Positions 50,436 through 59,176 of a stretch of 64,000 nt of DNA are shown here, in pieces. The DNA comes from Rhodobacteraceae bacterium HLUCCA12 (GTDB lineage Bacteria > Pseudomonadota > Alphaproteobacteria > Rhodobacterales > Rhodobacteraceae). A program made the position numbers and the translations under genes. Numbering within the stretch: the first letter of the stretch is position 1; each line of letters opens with the position of its first letter. The notes under the pieces are model-generated. The model did not search any database. It was given only the letters and a program-made list of their open reading frames with translations, and had not been told where the DNA came from. The stretch covers positions 62,001-126,000 of the forward strand of contig LJSV01000003.1 in the NCBI GenBank assembly GCA_001314715.1. The letters are read 5' to 3'.

Positions 50436-52115
50436 TCAGCTGCGATCCTTGAGCGCGGCGCCCAGGATATCGCCCAGCGAGGCACCGGCATCGGACGAGC
50501 CATATTGCTGAACGGCTTCCTTTTCCTCGGCGATTTCGCGCGCCTTGATCGACAGACCCAGCTTGCGGGTCTTGGAATCGACCGAGGTGACGCGGACGTC
50601 GATCTTGTCGCCGACCTGGAAACGCTCGGGGCGCTGGTCGGCGCGGTCGCGTGCCAGGTCGGAGCGGCGGATGAACGACTTTGCGCCGTTGTAATCCACC
50701 TCGATCCCGCCGTCCTCGATCGCACTCACCTCGACGGTGATGATCGAACCGCGCTTCACGCCGTCCACCGCGTCCGAGAAATTGTCGTTTTCAAGCGCCT
50801 TGATCGACAGCGAGATGCGCTCGCGTTCGACATCGACTTCCAGAACGGCGGCCTTGACCACGTCGCCCTTGCGATAGTCGTTGATGGCCTCTTCGCCGCG
50901 CTGATCCCAGCTCAGGTCGGACAGGTGAACCATGCCGTCGATATCGCCTTCCAGACCGATGAACAGGCCGAATTCGGTGATGTTCTTCACCTCGCCCTCG
51001 ATCACGGTGCCGGCCGGATGGGTCTCGGCAAAGACTTCCCACGGATTGCGCTGGGTCTGCTTCAGGCCCAGGCTGACGCGACGCTTGGCGCTGTCGATTT
51101 CCAGCACCATGACCTCGACTTCCTGGCTGGTCGAAACGATCTTGCCGGGATGCACATTCTTCTTGGTCCAGCTCATTTCGCTGACATGGACCAGGCCTTC
51201 GACACCCGGTTCCAGTTCGACGAACGCGCCGTAGTCGGTGATGTTGGTCACGCGGCCCTTGTGCACCGAACCCAGCGGGTAGTTGGCCTCGACCGAATCC
51301 CACGGATCGGCCTGCAACTGCTTGATGCCCAGGCTGATACGATGGGTTTCCTTGTTGATCTTGATGACCTGAACCTTGAGGGTCTCGCCGATCGACAGGA
51401 TCTCGGACGGGTGATTGATCCGCCGCCAGGCCATGTCGGTGACGTGCAGCAGCCCGTCAACACCGCCCAGATCGACGAAGGCACCGTATTCGGTGATGTT
51501 CTTGACGACACCGTCCAGCACCTGGCCTTCGGCCAGCTTGGCGATGACCTCGGCGCGCTGTTCGGCGCGGCTTTCTTCCAGAATGGCACGACGCGACACG
51601 ACGATGTTGCCGCGGCGGCGATCCATCTTCAAAATCTGGAACGGCTGTTTCAGCCCCATCAGCGGGCCGGCATCGCGCACCGGGCGCACATCGACCTGGC
51701 TGCCGGGCAGGAAGGCAACGGCACCGCCCAGATCGACGGTGAAGCCGCCCTTGACGCGGCCAAAGATCGCGCCCTCGACGCGGGCTTCCTGTTCGTAGGC
51801 TTTTTCCAGGCGGTCCCAGGCGGCCTCGCGGCGGGCCTTCTCGCGGCTGATCACGGCCTCTCCGCGCGCGTTCTCGACGCGCTCCAGATAAACCTCGACC
51901 TCGTCGCCCACGGCGACCTCGGGCGCTTCGCCCGGATTGGCGAATTCCTTCAGCTCGACACGGCCTTCCATCTTGTAGCCGACGTCGATGATGGCCTGGC
52001 CCGCCTCGATGGCGATGACCTTGCCCTTGACGACACTTCCCTCGTCGGGTGTGTCGATCTCAAGGCTCTCGTTCAGCAGAGCCTCGAATTCTTCCATGGT
52101 GGCTTTGGCGCACAT
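50436..52115 (-). CDS. rpsA: 30S ribosomal protein S1
   Basis: mRNA-binding ribosomal protein. It has 559 residues with six S1 domains; the repeated pattern NITEYGAFVDLGGVDGLLH / NITDYGAFVELEPGVEGLVH / NITEFGLFIGLEGDIDGMVH is plain. It starts MCAKATMEEFEALLNES after AAGGAA; a downstream ATG (MEEFEALL) is an alternative start. It follows cmk on the same strand, in the usual cmk-rpsA-ihfB order. A strong terminator follows. Confidence 0.97.
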   Translation of the reverse strand: MCAKATMEEFEALLNESLEIDTPDEGSVVKGKVIAIEAGQAIIDVGYKMEGRVELKEFANPGEAPEVAVGDEVEVYLERVENARGEAVISREKARREAAWDRLEKAYEQEARVEGAIFGRVKGGFTVDLGGAVAFLPGSQVDVRPVRDAGPLMGLKQPFQILKMDRRRGNIVVSRRAILEESRAEQRAEVIAKLAEGQVLDGVVKNITEYGAFVDLGGVDGLLHVTDMAWRRINHPSEILSIGETLKVQVIKINKETHRISLGIKQLQADPWDSVEANYPLGSVHKGRVTNITDYGAFVELEPGVEGLVHVSEMSWTKKNVHPGKIVSTSQEVEVMVLEIDSAKRRVSLGLKQTQRNPWEVFAETHPAGTVIEGEVKNITEFGLFIGLEGDIDGMVHLSDLSWDQRGEEAINDYRKGDVVKAAVLEVDVERERISLSIKALENDNFSDAVDGVKRGSIITVEVSAIEDGGIEVDYNGAKSFIRRSDLARDRADQRPERFQVGDKIDVRVTSVDSKTRKLGLSIKAREIAEEKEAVQQYGSSDAGASLGDILGAALKDRS

Positions 52116-52301
52116 ATAGATCAGTTCCTTTACGTGTGTTTGACTGGCCTTGCGGTTGGTTCCGCCGGTCTTTCGTGATCATGCAGCAAAGACGCAGGTC
52201 GGGCCTTTCGACCCCGCCCGCGCCGCATGCGTTCGCTCGATGGCGCGTCTATAGGCAGAAAAGACCCGCGCTGGCAACCCTTGACACGCAATCCTGCGCG
52301 A

Positions 52302-52902
52302 TCACGCCTCGACTTGCTTCAGCCGCGCGGCGATCACGTCCACGGCGCGCGTCACCGCTTCGTCGACACTCAGGTCGGACGTGTCCAGCAGGACCGCATC
52401 CGCGGCCGGGCGCAGTGGCGCATCGGCGCGGCCCGTGTCGCGCGCGTCGCGCGCGGACCTGCGCCAGCACCGTTTCAAGGCTTTCCCCGTTGCCGCTTTC
52501 CAGCCAGCGGCGGCGCGCACGCTCTTCGGGGCTCGCGGTCACAAAGAGTTTCACCTCGGCCTCGGGGCAGATAACGGTTCCGATGTCGCGCCCGTCCAGA
52601 ACCGCGCCGCCTTCACGCCGGGCGAAATCGCGCTGAAAGGCGGTCAGGGCCGAACGCACCTCGGGGATTGCCGCGACGCGGCTTGCGGCCTCGCCCGCCG
52701 CCAGCGATCGCAGATCGTCCCGGTCCAGATCGGCGGGGGTCAGGGCGCGCGCAGCCGCGACCGGGTCGCCCCCCTTGACGCCGACTGCACGATAGAGCAG
52801 GCCGGTATCGAGATGGGCAAAGCCGAAATGCGCGGCCACGGCCCGGCTGATGGTGCCCTTGCCTGCCGCCGCGGGCCCGTCGATGGCAACCGTGAAGCGC
52901 AT
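52302..52902 (-). CDS. cmk: Cytidylate kinase with apparent frameshift
   Basis: Phosphorylates CMP and dCMP. The N-terminus is normal ([20 protein letters not shown]-loop at 9-16; [20 protein letters not shown]). After QVRAR the first frame becomes meaningless and runs to 52249. The expected C-terminus ([20 protein letters not shown], ending [12 protein letters not shown]) continues in another frame to the stop at 52302. The shift lies in a GC-dinucleotide run at 52449-52455; loss of two bases, or gain of one, explains it. Restored length would be about 200 residues, normal for Cmk. Either a real mutation or a sequencing error. aroA is 5 bases upstream and rpsA downstream. Confidence 0.85.
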
Positions 52903-52906
52903 GCCG

Positions 52907-54259
52907 TCACCCCTCGATCCGGCGGATGGTCGCGCCCAGTTCCGCCATCAAGGGTTCGAAGACGGGAAACGAGGTTGCAATCGGCCCGCCGTCATCCACC
53001 CGTACCGGGCGTTGTGCGGCTAGTCCAAGGCACAGAAACGACATGGCGATGCGATGATCCATCCGGCTTTCCACCGTCGCGCCCCCCGCCACGCCGGCTG
53101 CACCGCATCCGTGCACGATCAAGGTGTCTTCGCTTTCCTCGACCCTGACCCCGCAGGCCTCAAGCCCGCGTGCCATGGCGTCGATCCGGTCGCTTTCCTT
53201 GACGCGCAGTTCCTTGACCCCGCGCATGACCGTGCGCCCTTCGGCAAAGGCGGCGACAACCGCCAGGATCGGGAATTCGTCGATCATGCTGGCGGCACGG
53301 TCGGGCGGCGTCTCGACCCCCTTGAGGTTGCCTGAAAAGCGCACCCGCAGATCGGCGACCGGCTCGCCACCCTCGTCGCGCGGACTCTCGAAGGTCAGGT
53401 CCGCGCCCATCTCCACAAGCGTGGTAAAAAGCCCATTGCGAGTGGGGTTCTGGCTGACACCGGGCACGGTCACCTCAGAGCCCGGCACGATCAGCGCCGC
53501 GCAAACCGGAAACGCCGCCGAGGATGGATCGCGCGGCACCGCCACATCCTGCGCCACCAGTTCGGGCTGGCCGGTCAGGGTGATCACCCGGCCCTCGGAC
53601 GTGTCCGCGACCGCGATCTGCGCACCGAAGCCGCGCAACATGCGCTCGGTATGATCGCGCGTCGCCTCGGGCTCGATCACCACGGTCTGGCCGGGGGCGT
53701 TCAGCCCCGCCAGCAGGACCGCCGATTTCACCTGCGCCGAGGGCATCGGCAGGACATAGCGGACCGGAACCGGGTCTGCCGCGCCGATCGCGGTCATCGG
53801 CAAGCGGCCACCGGCACGGCCATGCGCCTGCGCACCGAACAGCGCCAAGGGCTCGGTCACGCGCCCCATCGGGCGCCGGTTCAAGCTGGCATCGCCGGTA
53901 AACGTCGCGGTGATCGCGGTGGTGGCCATCGCCCCCATGACAAGCCGAACGCCGGTACCCGAGTTTCCGCAATCGATCACCTGTGCAGGTTCAGCGAATC
54001 CGCCAACGCCGACGCCGTGAACCGACCATTCCCCCGGTACCTGCCGGATGACCTTGGCCCCGAACGCCCGCATCGCGGCGGCGGTATCCAGCACGTCCTG
54101 CCCCTCCAGCAGGCCGGTGATTCGGGTCTCACCCACGGACAAGGCCCCCAGGATCAGCGCGCGGTGACTGATCGACTTGTCGCCCGGCACTTCGGCCACG
54201 CCCCGCAACGGGCCCGAGCGGGCGGCTTCCATCGGGATCGGGTTTGCGGAACCGGACAT
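52907..54259 (-). CDS. aroA: 3-phosphoshikimate 1-carboxyvinyltransferase (EPSP synthase)
   Basis: Sixth shikimate-pathway step, joining shikimate-3-phosphate and PEP. It has 450 residues from the ATG at 54259 ([15 protein letters not shown]) with GAGAGG before it; the open stretch upstream is not used. [17 protein letters not shown] carries Lys28. [13 protein letters not shown] and [11 protein letters not shown] resemble class II enzymes; CP4 EPSPS has Ala where the second Gly of GNSG lies here. [11 protein letters not shown] and [14 protein letters not shown] close the fold. It heads the aroA-cmk-rpsA block. Confidence 0.95.
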   Translation of the reverse strand: MSGSANPIPMEAARSGPLRGVAEVPGDKSISHRALILGALSVGETRITGLLEGQDVLDTAAAMRAFGAKVIRQVPGEWSVHGVGVGGFAEPAQVIDCGNSGTGVRLVMGAMATTAITATFTGDASLNRRPMGRVTEPLALFGAQAHGRAGGRLPMTAIGAADPVPVRYVLPMPSAQVKSAVLLAGLNAPGQTVVIEPEATRDHTERMLRGFGAQIAVADTSEGRVITLTGQPELVAQDVAVPRDPSSAAFPVCAALIVPGSEVTVPGVSQNPTRNGLFTTLVEMGADLTFESPRDEGGEPVADLRVRFSGNLKGVETPPDRAASMIDEFPILAVVAAFAEGRTVMRGVKELRVKESDRIDAMARGLEACGVRVEESEDTLIVHGCGAAGVAGGATVESRMDHRIAMSFLCLGLAAQRPVRVDDGGPIATSFPVFEPLMAELGATIRRIEG

Positions 54260-54444
54260 ACGCGCCTCTCGTTGCTGGCTTGGCCCCGCTGATAGCGCAA
54301 GGCCGCGCGACGGTCCAGCGCACTCCCTGGAGAGGGAGCGCGGCAAAGGCCGGGGTTGCAAACCGATCGCCCAACAGGGATAGAGACCGGGCTCCCGCGC
54401 AATTCAGATGCCGCGCACGCACGCGCCTTGCTTCCGGTAATCCC

Positions 54445-55041
54445 ATGACACCCGATCTTTTTCTGGCGCTTGCCGCATTCGCCTTTGTCAGTTCGATCAC
54501 GCCAGGGCCGAACAACCTGATGCTGCTGGCCTCGGGGGTGAACTTCGGCTTTCGCCGCACGATCCCCCACATGCTGGGCATCGGTATCGGCTTCACGGCG
54601 ATGGTCGCATTGGTCGGGCTGGGTCTGGCGGGCATCTTTACGGCCTGGCCACCGGCAAGACCGGCGCTGAAGATCGCGGCAACCGCCTACATGCTCTGGC
54701 TCGCGTGGAAGATCGCGCATGCCGCACCGCCCGAGGCCGCGCACTCGGCATCCGCGCGGCCTCTGACGTTCGTGCAAGCCGCCGCCTTTCAATGGGTCAA
54801 CCCCAAGGCCTGGACCATGGCGCTGGGCGCGGTCGCCCTTTATGCGCCGGGGCAAGAGCTGGGCGCCGTGCTTTGGGTCGCAGGCGTGTTCGGATTGGTC
54901 AACCTGCCCTGCGTCTCCAGCTGGACGGTCCTTGGCCTGGCCCTGCGCCGCGTTCTGGCCGACCCGCCGCGCCGGCGGCTGTTCAATCGCGGTATGGCAC
55001 TGCTGCTGGTCGCGTCGCTCTATCCGGTTCTCACCGGCTGA
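54445..55041 (+). CDS. LysE/RhtB-family amino acid exporter
   Basis: A 198-residue inner-membrane protein with about six hydrophobic segments and the family N-terminus AFVSSITPGPNNLMLLASG. GFRRTIPHMLGIGIGFTAM and FQWVNPKAWTMALGAVAL are further family signatures. It probably exports an amino acid or similar metabolite; the substrate is unknown. The gene is divergent from aroA and convergent with rpoH-I, 9 bases between stops. Confidence 0.88.
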   Translation: MTPDLFLALAAFAFVSSITPGPNNLMLLASGVNFGFRRTIPHMLGIGIGFTAMVALVGLGLAGIFTAWPPARPALKIAATAYMLWLAWKIAHAAPPEAAHSASARPLTFVQAAAFQWVNPKAWTMALGAVALYAPGQELGAVLWVAGVFGLVNLPCVSSWTVLGLALRRVLADPPRRRLFNRGMALLLVASLYPVLTG

Positions 55042-55050
55042 CTTAACCCG

Positions 55051-55947
55051 TCATGTCGCCGGCGCCAGCATCCCCTTTTCGCGGGCCAGGACGCGCATGC
55101 GCTCTTGCAGCTTTTCGAACGCGCGCACCTCGATCTGGCGAATACGCTCGCGGCTGACGTTATAGCGGGACGACAATTCCTCCAGCGTGACCGGCGGCTC
55201 GGCCAGGCGGCGTTCGGTCAGGATGTCGCGCTCGCGTTCGTTGAGAACGTCCATCGCCTCCATCAACAGGGTCTGGCGCGCCTCGAACTCCTCGCGATCG
55301 GCAAAACTCGATGCCTGGTCGGCATGCTCGTCCTCAAGCCAATCCTGCCAGCTGCCCGACCCTTCTTCGCCCCCGATGGTGACATTGAGCGAGGCATCCG
55401 AACCCGCCAGACGCCGGTTCATGTCGATCACCTCGGCCTCGGTGACCGACAGGTCTGTGGCAAGGCGCTTGACGGTTTCGGGGCGCAGATCGCCCTCTTC
55501 CAACGCGCCGATGCGTGACTTGGCCTTGCGCAGGTTGAAGAACAGCTTTTTCTGCGCCGATGTTGTGCCCAGTTTCACCAGGCTCCAGGAACGCAGAATG
55601 TATTCCTGAATGCTGGCCCGAATCCACCACATCGCATAGGTGGCCAGTCGGAACCCCTTTTCAGGGTCGAACCGCTTGACGGCCTGCATCAACCCCACAT
55701 TCGCCTCGGAAATGACCTCGGCCGTGGGCAAGCCGTAACCGCGGTATCCCATGGCGATCTTGGCGGCCAGACGCAGATGGCTTGTCACCAGCTTGTGCGC
55801 GGCTTCGGTATCCTGATCGTCGACCCAGCGCTTGGCCAGGATGTATTCCTCTTCAGGCTCCAGCATCGGAAAGCGCCGGATCTCCTGCAAATACCGGTTG
55901 AGCCCCTGTTCCGGGGACGGGGCAGGCAGATTGGCATAGCTGCTCAC
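55051..55947 (-). CDS. rpoH: RNA polymerase sigma-32 factor, RpoH-I type
   Basis: Heat-shock sigma factor of 298 residues from the GTG at 55947 (MSSYANLPAPSPEQGLNRYL), which has GGAG 14-17 bases upstream; an in-frame ATG ten codons further upstream is possible, but its product does not match the family. Region 2 reads VISEANVGLMQAVKRFDPEK and TYAMWWIRASIQEYI. The RpoH box QKKLFFNLR is at 132-140. Region 4 has LEELSSRYNVSRERIRQIE. It is the canonical heat-shock factor; the second copy at 28080 is the RpoH-II type. A heat-shock-like promoter lies upstream. Confidence 0.95.
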   Translation of the reverse strand: MSSYANLPAPSPEQGLNRYLQEIRRFPMLEPEEEYILAKRWVDDQDTEAAHKLVTSHLRLAAKIAMGYRGYGLPTAEVISEANVGLMQAVKRFDPEKGFRLATYAMWWIRASIQEYILRSWSLVKLGTTSAQKKLFFNLRKAKSRIGALEEGDLRPETVKRLATDLSVTEAEVIDMNRRLAGSDASLNVTIGGEEGSGSWQDWLEDEHADQASSFADREEFEARQTLLMEAMDVLNERERDILTERRLAEPPVTLEELSSRYNVSRERIRQIEVRAFEKLQERMRVLAREKGMLAPAT

Positions 55948-55983
55948 GGTTTTTCCCACTCCTGCATGTTCGCGCACACTAAT

Positions 55984-56015
55984 CGAAATAGGAACGCGAT
56001 CCCTTCAATTTCAAG
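55984..56015 (-). promoter_or_regulatory. Sigma-32-like promoter before rpoH-I
   Basis: On the minus strand CTTGAAA (56015-56009) is followed 16 bases later by CCTATTTCG (55992-55984), close to the alphaproteobacterial heat-shock consensus CTTG...CYTATnT. A TTGACG box (56036-56031) further upstream could be part of a housekeeping promoter. rpoH may therefore be autoregulated. Confidence 0.45.
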
Positions 56016-56124
56016 ACCTTCGCCGAAAGGCGTCAAGGATTGGTAAAGATCCTACAATTCTGCGCGCCATGCGAACAGCCCCGCTCACGCCTTTGCGACA
56101 TCGGTTGAACCCGGCCCACGCCCC

Positions 56125-57156
56125 TCAACCCCGCAACGCCATCAGAAGACCGGCAATGTCCGCGGGCAGCGGCGAGTCGAATTCCATCGCCTCCCCGGAA
56201 AGCGGGTGGATGAAGCCCAGACTGGCGGCATGCAGCGCCTGACGTGAAAACGCCGTCGCCGCCTCGCCCGCGCCGGCCGGCAGGGCGGCGGCCGACAGGC
56301 GGCGGCGCCCGCCATAGACCGCATCCCTCACCAGGCCATGCCCGGCATGGGCCAGGTGAACCCGGATCTGATGCGTGCGCCCCGTTTCCAGCCAGCAGTC
56401 CAGAAGCGCCAGTTGCGGCGGCAGGCCGAAAACCTCCTGCACGCGGCACCGGGTGACCGCGTGGCGGCCCCGGTCGAAAAACACGGCCTGGCGCTGACGG
56501 TCGTGGCGATGGCGATCCAGCCGCGAGGTAATCTTGATGATCCCCCCCGATTCGAAGCTGACGCCGCGCACCCCGCGCAGGCGCGGATCGCCGGCATCGG
56601 GCACCCCATGCACCAGCGCCTGATAACGCCGGCGCACGCTGTGTGCCTCGAATTGCGCGGCCAGGGCGTGATGGGCCCGGTCGGACTTTGCCACGACCAA
56701 AAGCCCCGATGTGTCCTTGTCGATCCGATGCACGATCCCTGGCCTGCGCTCGCCCCCGACGCCCGAAAGCGATGCGCCGCAATGGTGCAACAACGCGTTC
56801 ACCAGCGTGCCGCCCGGCGTGCCGGGCGCGGGGTGCACCACCATGCCGGCGGGCTTGTCGATGACGATCAGCGCCTCGTCCTCGTAGACCACCGACAGCG
56901 CGATCGGCTCGGGGCGGGTTTCGACCTCGATTGCGGGCGCCAGCGCGATGTCGATGGCCAGCCCGGCCGCGACCTTGTGCCGTGGGTCGCGCAGCGGCGC
57001 GCCCTCGCACGACACCGCGCCCTCGGCGATCAGCCGCGCCAGCCGCGAGCGCGACAGCGCCGCTTCCTCTGGCACATCGCGCGCCAAGGCCTTATCCAGT
57101 CGGTCGGGCGGATTCTCGCCGATCACAACGCGCAGCACCGAAAGGCCCGTCTCCAT
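56125..57156 (-). CDS. rluD: 23S rRNA pseudouridine synthase, RluD/RluC family
   Basis: A 343-residue enzyme that isomerises uridines in 23S rRNA. The N-terminal S4 RNA-binding domain (DRLDKALARDVPEEAALSRS) is followed by the catalytic domain with Asp in GIVHRIDKDTSGLLVVAKSD, and LETGRTHQIRVHLAHAGH near the end. I chose the ATG at 57156. It shares the CATG tetranucleotide with the start of the divergent DUF6476 gene, so the two genes have no intergenic DNA. RluD versus RluC is not settled. Confidence 0.92.
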   Translation of the reverse strand: METGLSVLRVVIGENPPDRLDKALARDVPEEAALSRSRLARLIAEGAVSCEGAPLRDPRHKVAAGLAIDIALAPAIEVETRPEPIALSVVYEDEALIVIDKPAGMVVHPAPGTPGGTLVNALLHHCGASLSGVGGERRPGIVHRIDKDTSGLLVVAKSDRAHHALAAQFEAHSVRRRYQALVHGVPDAGDPRLRGVRGVSFESGGIIKITSRLDRHRHDRQRQAVFFDRGRHAVTRCRVQEVFGLPPQLALLDCWLETGRTHQIRVHLAHAGHGLVRDAVYGGRRRLSAAALPAGAGEAATAFSRQALHAASLGFIHPLSGEAMEFDSPLPADIAGLLMALRG

Positions 57157-57463
57157 GTCCCCGTCCCCTTCGCGCAACACACCCGATGCGACCCCGCCCG
57201 AGTTGCGCTTTCTCAAACGCCTTGTCACCACGCTCGCGGCGGTGATGATCGTCGGCATCGCAATTATCGTGGCGCTGCTCTTCATCCGGCTGTCGGCGCC
57301 GCCTGCCACGCTCGATCTTCCCGAAACCATCGCCCTGCCCGAGGGCGCCTCGGCCGAAGCCGTCACCATGACCGCGGATGCCGTGATCGTCGTGACCGGG
57401 TCCGAAATCCTGTTCTTCGACCGCGCCACCGGCCGCGAAACCCGCCGCTACCCGCTGGATTGA
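57155..57463 (+). CDS. DUF6476 small membrane protein
   Basis: A 102-residue protein: a short polar N-terminus, one membrane helix (VTTLAAVMIVGIAIIVALLF at ~25-44), then a beta-rich periplasmic part (VTMTADAVIVVTGSEILFFD). I recognise it as DUF6476, a family of Rhodobacteraceae without known function. The ATG at 57155 overlaps the divergent rluD ATG within CATG. Repeat copy D follows after 24 bases on the other strand. Confidence 0.8.
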   Translation: MSPSPSRNTPDATPPELRFLKRLVTTLAAVMIVGIAIIVALLFIRLSAPPATLDLPETIALPEGASAEAVTMTADAVIVVTGSEILFFDRATGRETRRYPLD

Positions 57464-57487
57464 CCGCGCCCGCCCGCCCGGCGCCCC

Positions 57488-57554
57488 TTCATCTTGCCCC
57501 AAATACGCTGGGGGTGAATGGCCGCAGGCCAGAGGGGGCAAAGCCCCCTGCCCC
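57488..57554 (-). repeat. Dispersed two-hairpin intergenic element, copy D
   Basis: Minus-strand copy: GGGGGCTTTGCCCCC hairpin, TCT, GGCCTGCGGCC, ATTCACCCCC, GCGTATTT, GGCAAGATGAA. It starts 5 bases after the yebC stop, in the same orientation as yebC. Confidence 0.85.
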
Positions 57555-57559
57555 GTCGC

Positions 57560-58300
57560 TCAAAGCTGTTCCATCACCTCGTCCGAGGCCTCGAAATTCG
57601 CCGTGACGTTCTGAACATCGTCATCGTCGTCCAGCGCCTCCAGAAGCTTCATCAGCTTCTGCATCCCGTCCAGATCCAGCTCGGTCGTGGTCTGCGGCTT
57701 CCAGACCAGCCGGGTGGATTCCGCATCGCCCAGGCGGTCCTCCAGCGCGGCCGAGACATCGGCCAGTTCGGTATAATCGCACCAGATCACATGGCCGTCC
57801 TCGGCGCTTTCGACATCGCTGGCGCCGGCTTCGATCGCGGCCTCCATCACCGTGTCGGCGTCGCCCACCCCGGCCGGATAGACGATCTGGCCCATCCGGT
57901 CGAACATGAATCCGACCGAGCCGGTTTCGCCCAGGTTGCCGCCATGCTTGGTAAACAGCGACCGCACGTTCGAGGCCGTCCGGTTGCGGTTGTCGGTCAT
58001 CGCCTCGACGATCACCGCCACGCCACCGGGGCCATACCCCTCATAGCGGATCTCTTCGTAATTGTCGGCATCGCCACCGCTTGATTTGCGGATCGCGCGT
58101 TCGATCACGTCCTTGGGAACGGAACTGGCCTTGGCTTCCTTGACCGCCAGGCGCAGGCGCGGGTTCTTCTCGGGATCGGGGTCGCCCATCTTGGCGGCAA
58201 CCGTGATCTCTTTCGACAGTTTGGAAAACAGCTTCGAGCGCGCGGCATCCTGCCGGCCCTTGCGATGCTGGATATTGGCCCATTTGGAATGGCCTGCCAT
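57560..58300 (-). CDS. yebC: YebC/PmpR-family regulatory protein
   Basis: A 246-residue member of the YebC/TACO1 family, proposed to aid translation or to regulate transcription. The start [19 protein letters not shown] is diagnostic, followed by [39 protein letters not shown] and [13 protein letters not shown]. The last residues are acidic ([20 protein letters not shown]), as usual. It has a well-formed promoter upstream and repeat copy D just downstream. Confidence 0.95.
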   Translation of the reverse strand: MAGHSKWANIQHRKGRQDAARSKLFSKLSKEITVAAKMGDPDPEKNPRLRLAVKEAKASSVPKDVIERAIRKSSGGDADNYEEIRYEGYGPGGVAVIVEAMTDNRNRTASNVRSLFTKHGGNLGETGSVGFMFDRMGQIVYPAGVGDADTVMEAAIEAGASDVESAEDGHVIWCDYTELADVSAALEDRLGDAESTRLVWKPQTTTELDLDGMQKLMKLLEALDDDDDVQNVTANFEASDEVMEQL

Positions 58301-58330
58301 GGTCCTCTCCGGTTGGATGCTGTGTGGGGG

Positions 58331-58359
58331 CTATAATCCAGCCTTGCCCGCGCTGACAA
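58331..58359 (-). promoter_or_regulatory. Housekeeping promoter of yebC
   Basis: On the minus strand TTGTCA (58359-58354) and TTATAG (58336-58331) are spaced by exactly 17 bases, ending 30 bases before the yebC ATG. A GGAGAG ribosome binding site follows at about 58308-58303. Confidence 0.65.
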
Positions 58360-58370
58360 GAGCCCCGGCA

Positions 58371-58410
58371 GCCAAAAGAAAACCGCGCTCCGGACGGACC
58401 GGAGCGCGGT
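58371..58410 (-). terminator. Intrinsic terminator after carD
   Basis: Perfect 12-bp stem ACCGCGCTCCGG / CCGGAGCGCGGT with a 5-base loop at 58382-58410; on the minus strand it is followed by TTTCTTTT. It lies 19 bases after the carD stop and upstream of the yebC promoter, isolating the two genes. Confidence 0.9.
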
Positions 58411-58429
58411 CAGAAAATTCCCGGCCAAT

Positions 58430-58939
58430 TCAGGCTGCGCGGGCGACCAGAACCTCGTCGACCTGCTTTTGCGCGCCGGCCTCGTCAAGCCCGGACACGG
58501 CGGCGACTTCGCGGGTCAGCCGCTCCAGCGCGGCTTCGTAAAGCTGACGCTCGGAATAGGACTGCTCGCGCTGGTCGTCGGTGCGGTGCAGATCGCGCAC
58601 CACCTCGGCAATCGCCAGAAGATCGCCCGAATTGATCTTCTGTTCATATTCCTGCGCCCGGCGCGACCACATCGCGCGCTTCACGCGCGCCTTGCCGCGC
58701 AATGTGGCCAGGGCCTTGGACACAATGTCGGGCGAGGACAGCGAGCGCATTCCGACCTGCGCGGCCTTGTCGGTCGGCACCCGCAGCGTCATCTTGTCCT
58801 TCTCGAATGAGATCACGAACAACTCAAGTTGCATCCCGGCGATTTCACGCTCCTCGATCGACACGATCTTGCCGACGCCATGCGCGGGATAGACCACGAA
58901 ATCGTTGGGGCGATACTCGGCTTTGCGGGCTTTGCTCAT
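58430..58939 (-). CDS. carD: CarD-family transcriptional regulator
   Basis: A 169-residue protein that binds RNA polymerase beta through an N-terminal Tudor-like domain (DFVVYPAHGVGKIVSIEERE) and DNA through a C-terminal helical domain (AMWSRRAQEYEQKINSGDLL). CarD stabilises open complexes, for example at rRNA promoters. I chose the ATG at 58939. It is followed by a strong terminator. It lies downstream of the ferredoxin gene with a ~235-base gap (58940-59176) that has AT-rich promoter-like sequence and no gene. Confidence 0.93.
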   Translation of the reverse strand: MSKARKAEYRPNDFVVYPAHGVGKIVSIEEREIAGMQLELFVISFEKDKMTLRVPTDKAAQVGMRSLSSPDIVSKALATLRGKARVKRAMWSRRAQEYEQKINSGDLLAIAEVVRDLHRTDDQREQSYSERQLYEAALERLTREVAAVSGLDEAGAQKQVDEVLVARAA

Positions 58940-59176
58940 TCTGGCGCTTCCTCGGCTTTGGCCCGCAATCAGCGACAGAAAACCCACGGGAAAGGACGTT
59001 CCCCGCGCACAGGTCTCGATGTCGCCAAAAAAAACATCTCACAGGCGAGCAGCACTGCGGGATGCCGGGCAGGTTTCTTATGTAACCTTTTCATAACACA
59101 AAAATGCACTGAATCAAAGCACTGAATCGGCCCCGCGCCGCGCGCGCAGCCGCCCTGGGCATCGGCGCAGGCGCCC

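Noticed and set aside
52249-52301. C-terminal part of the uninterrupted cmk frame
   Set aside because: This frame after the shift gives Arg/Gly-rich sequence with no Cmk motifs; the real C-terminus is in the other frame ending at 52302.
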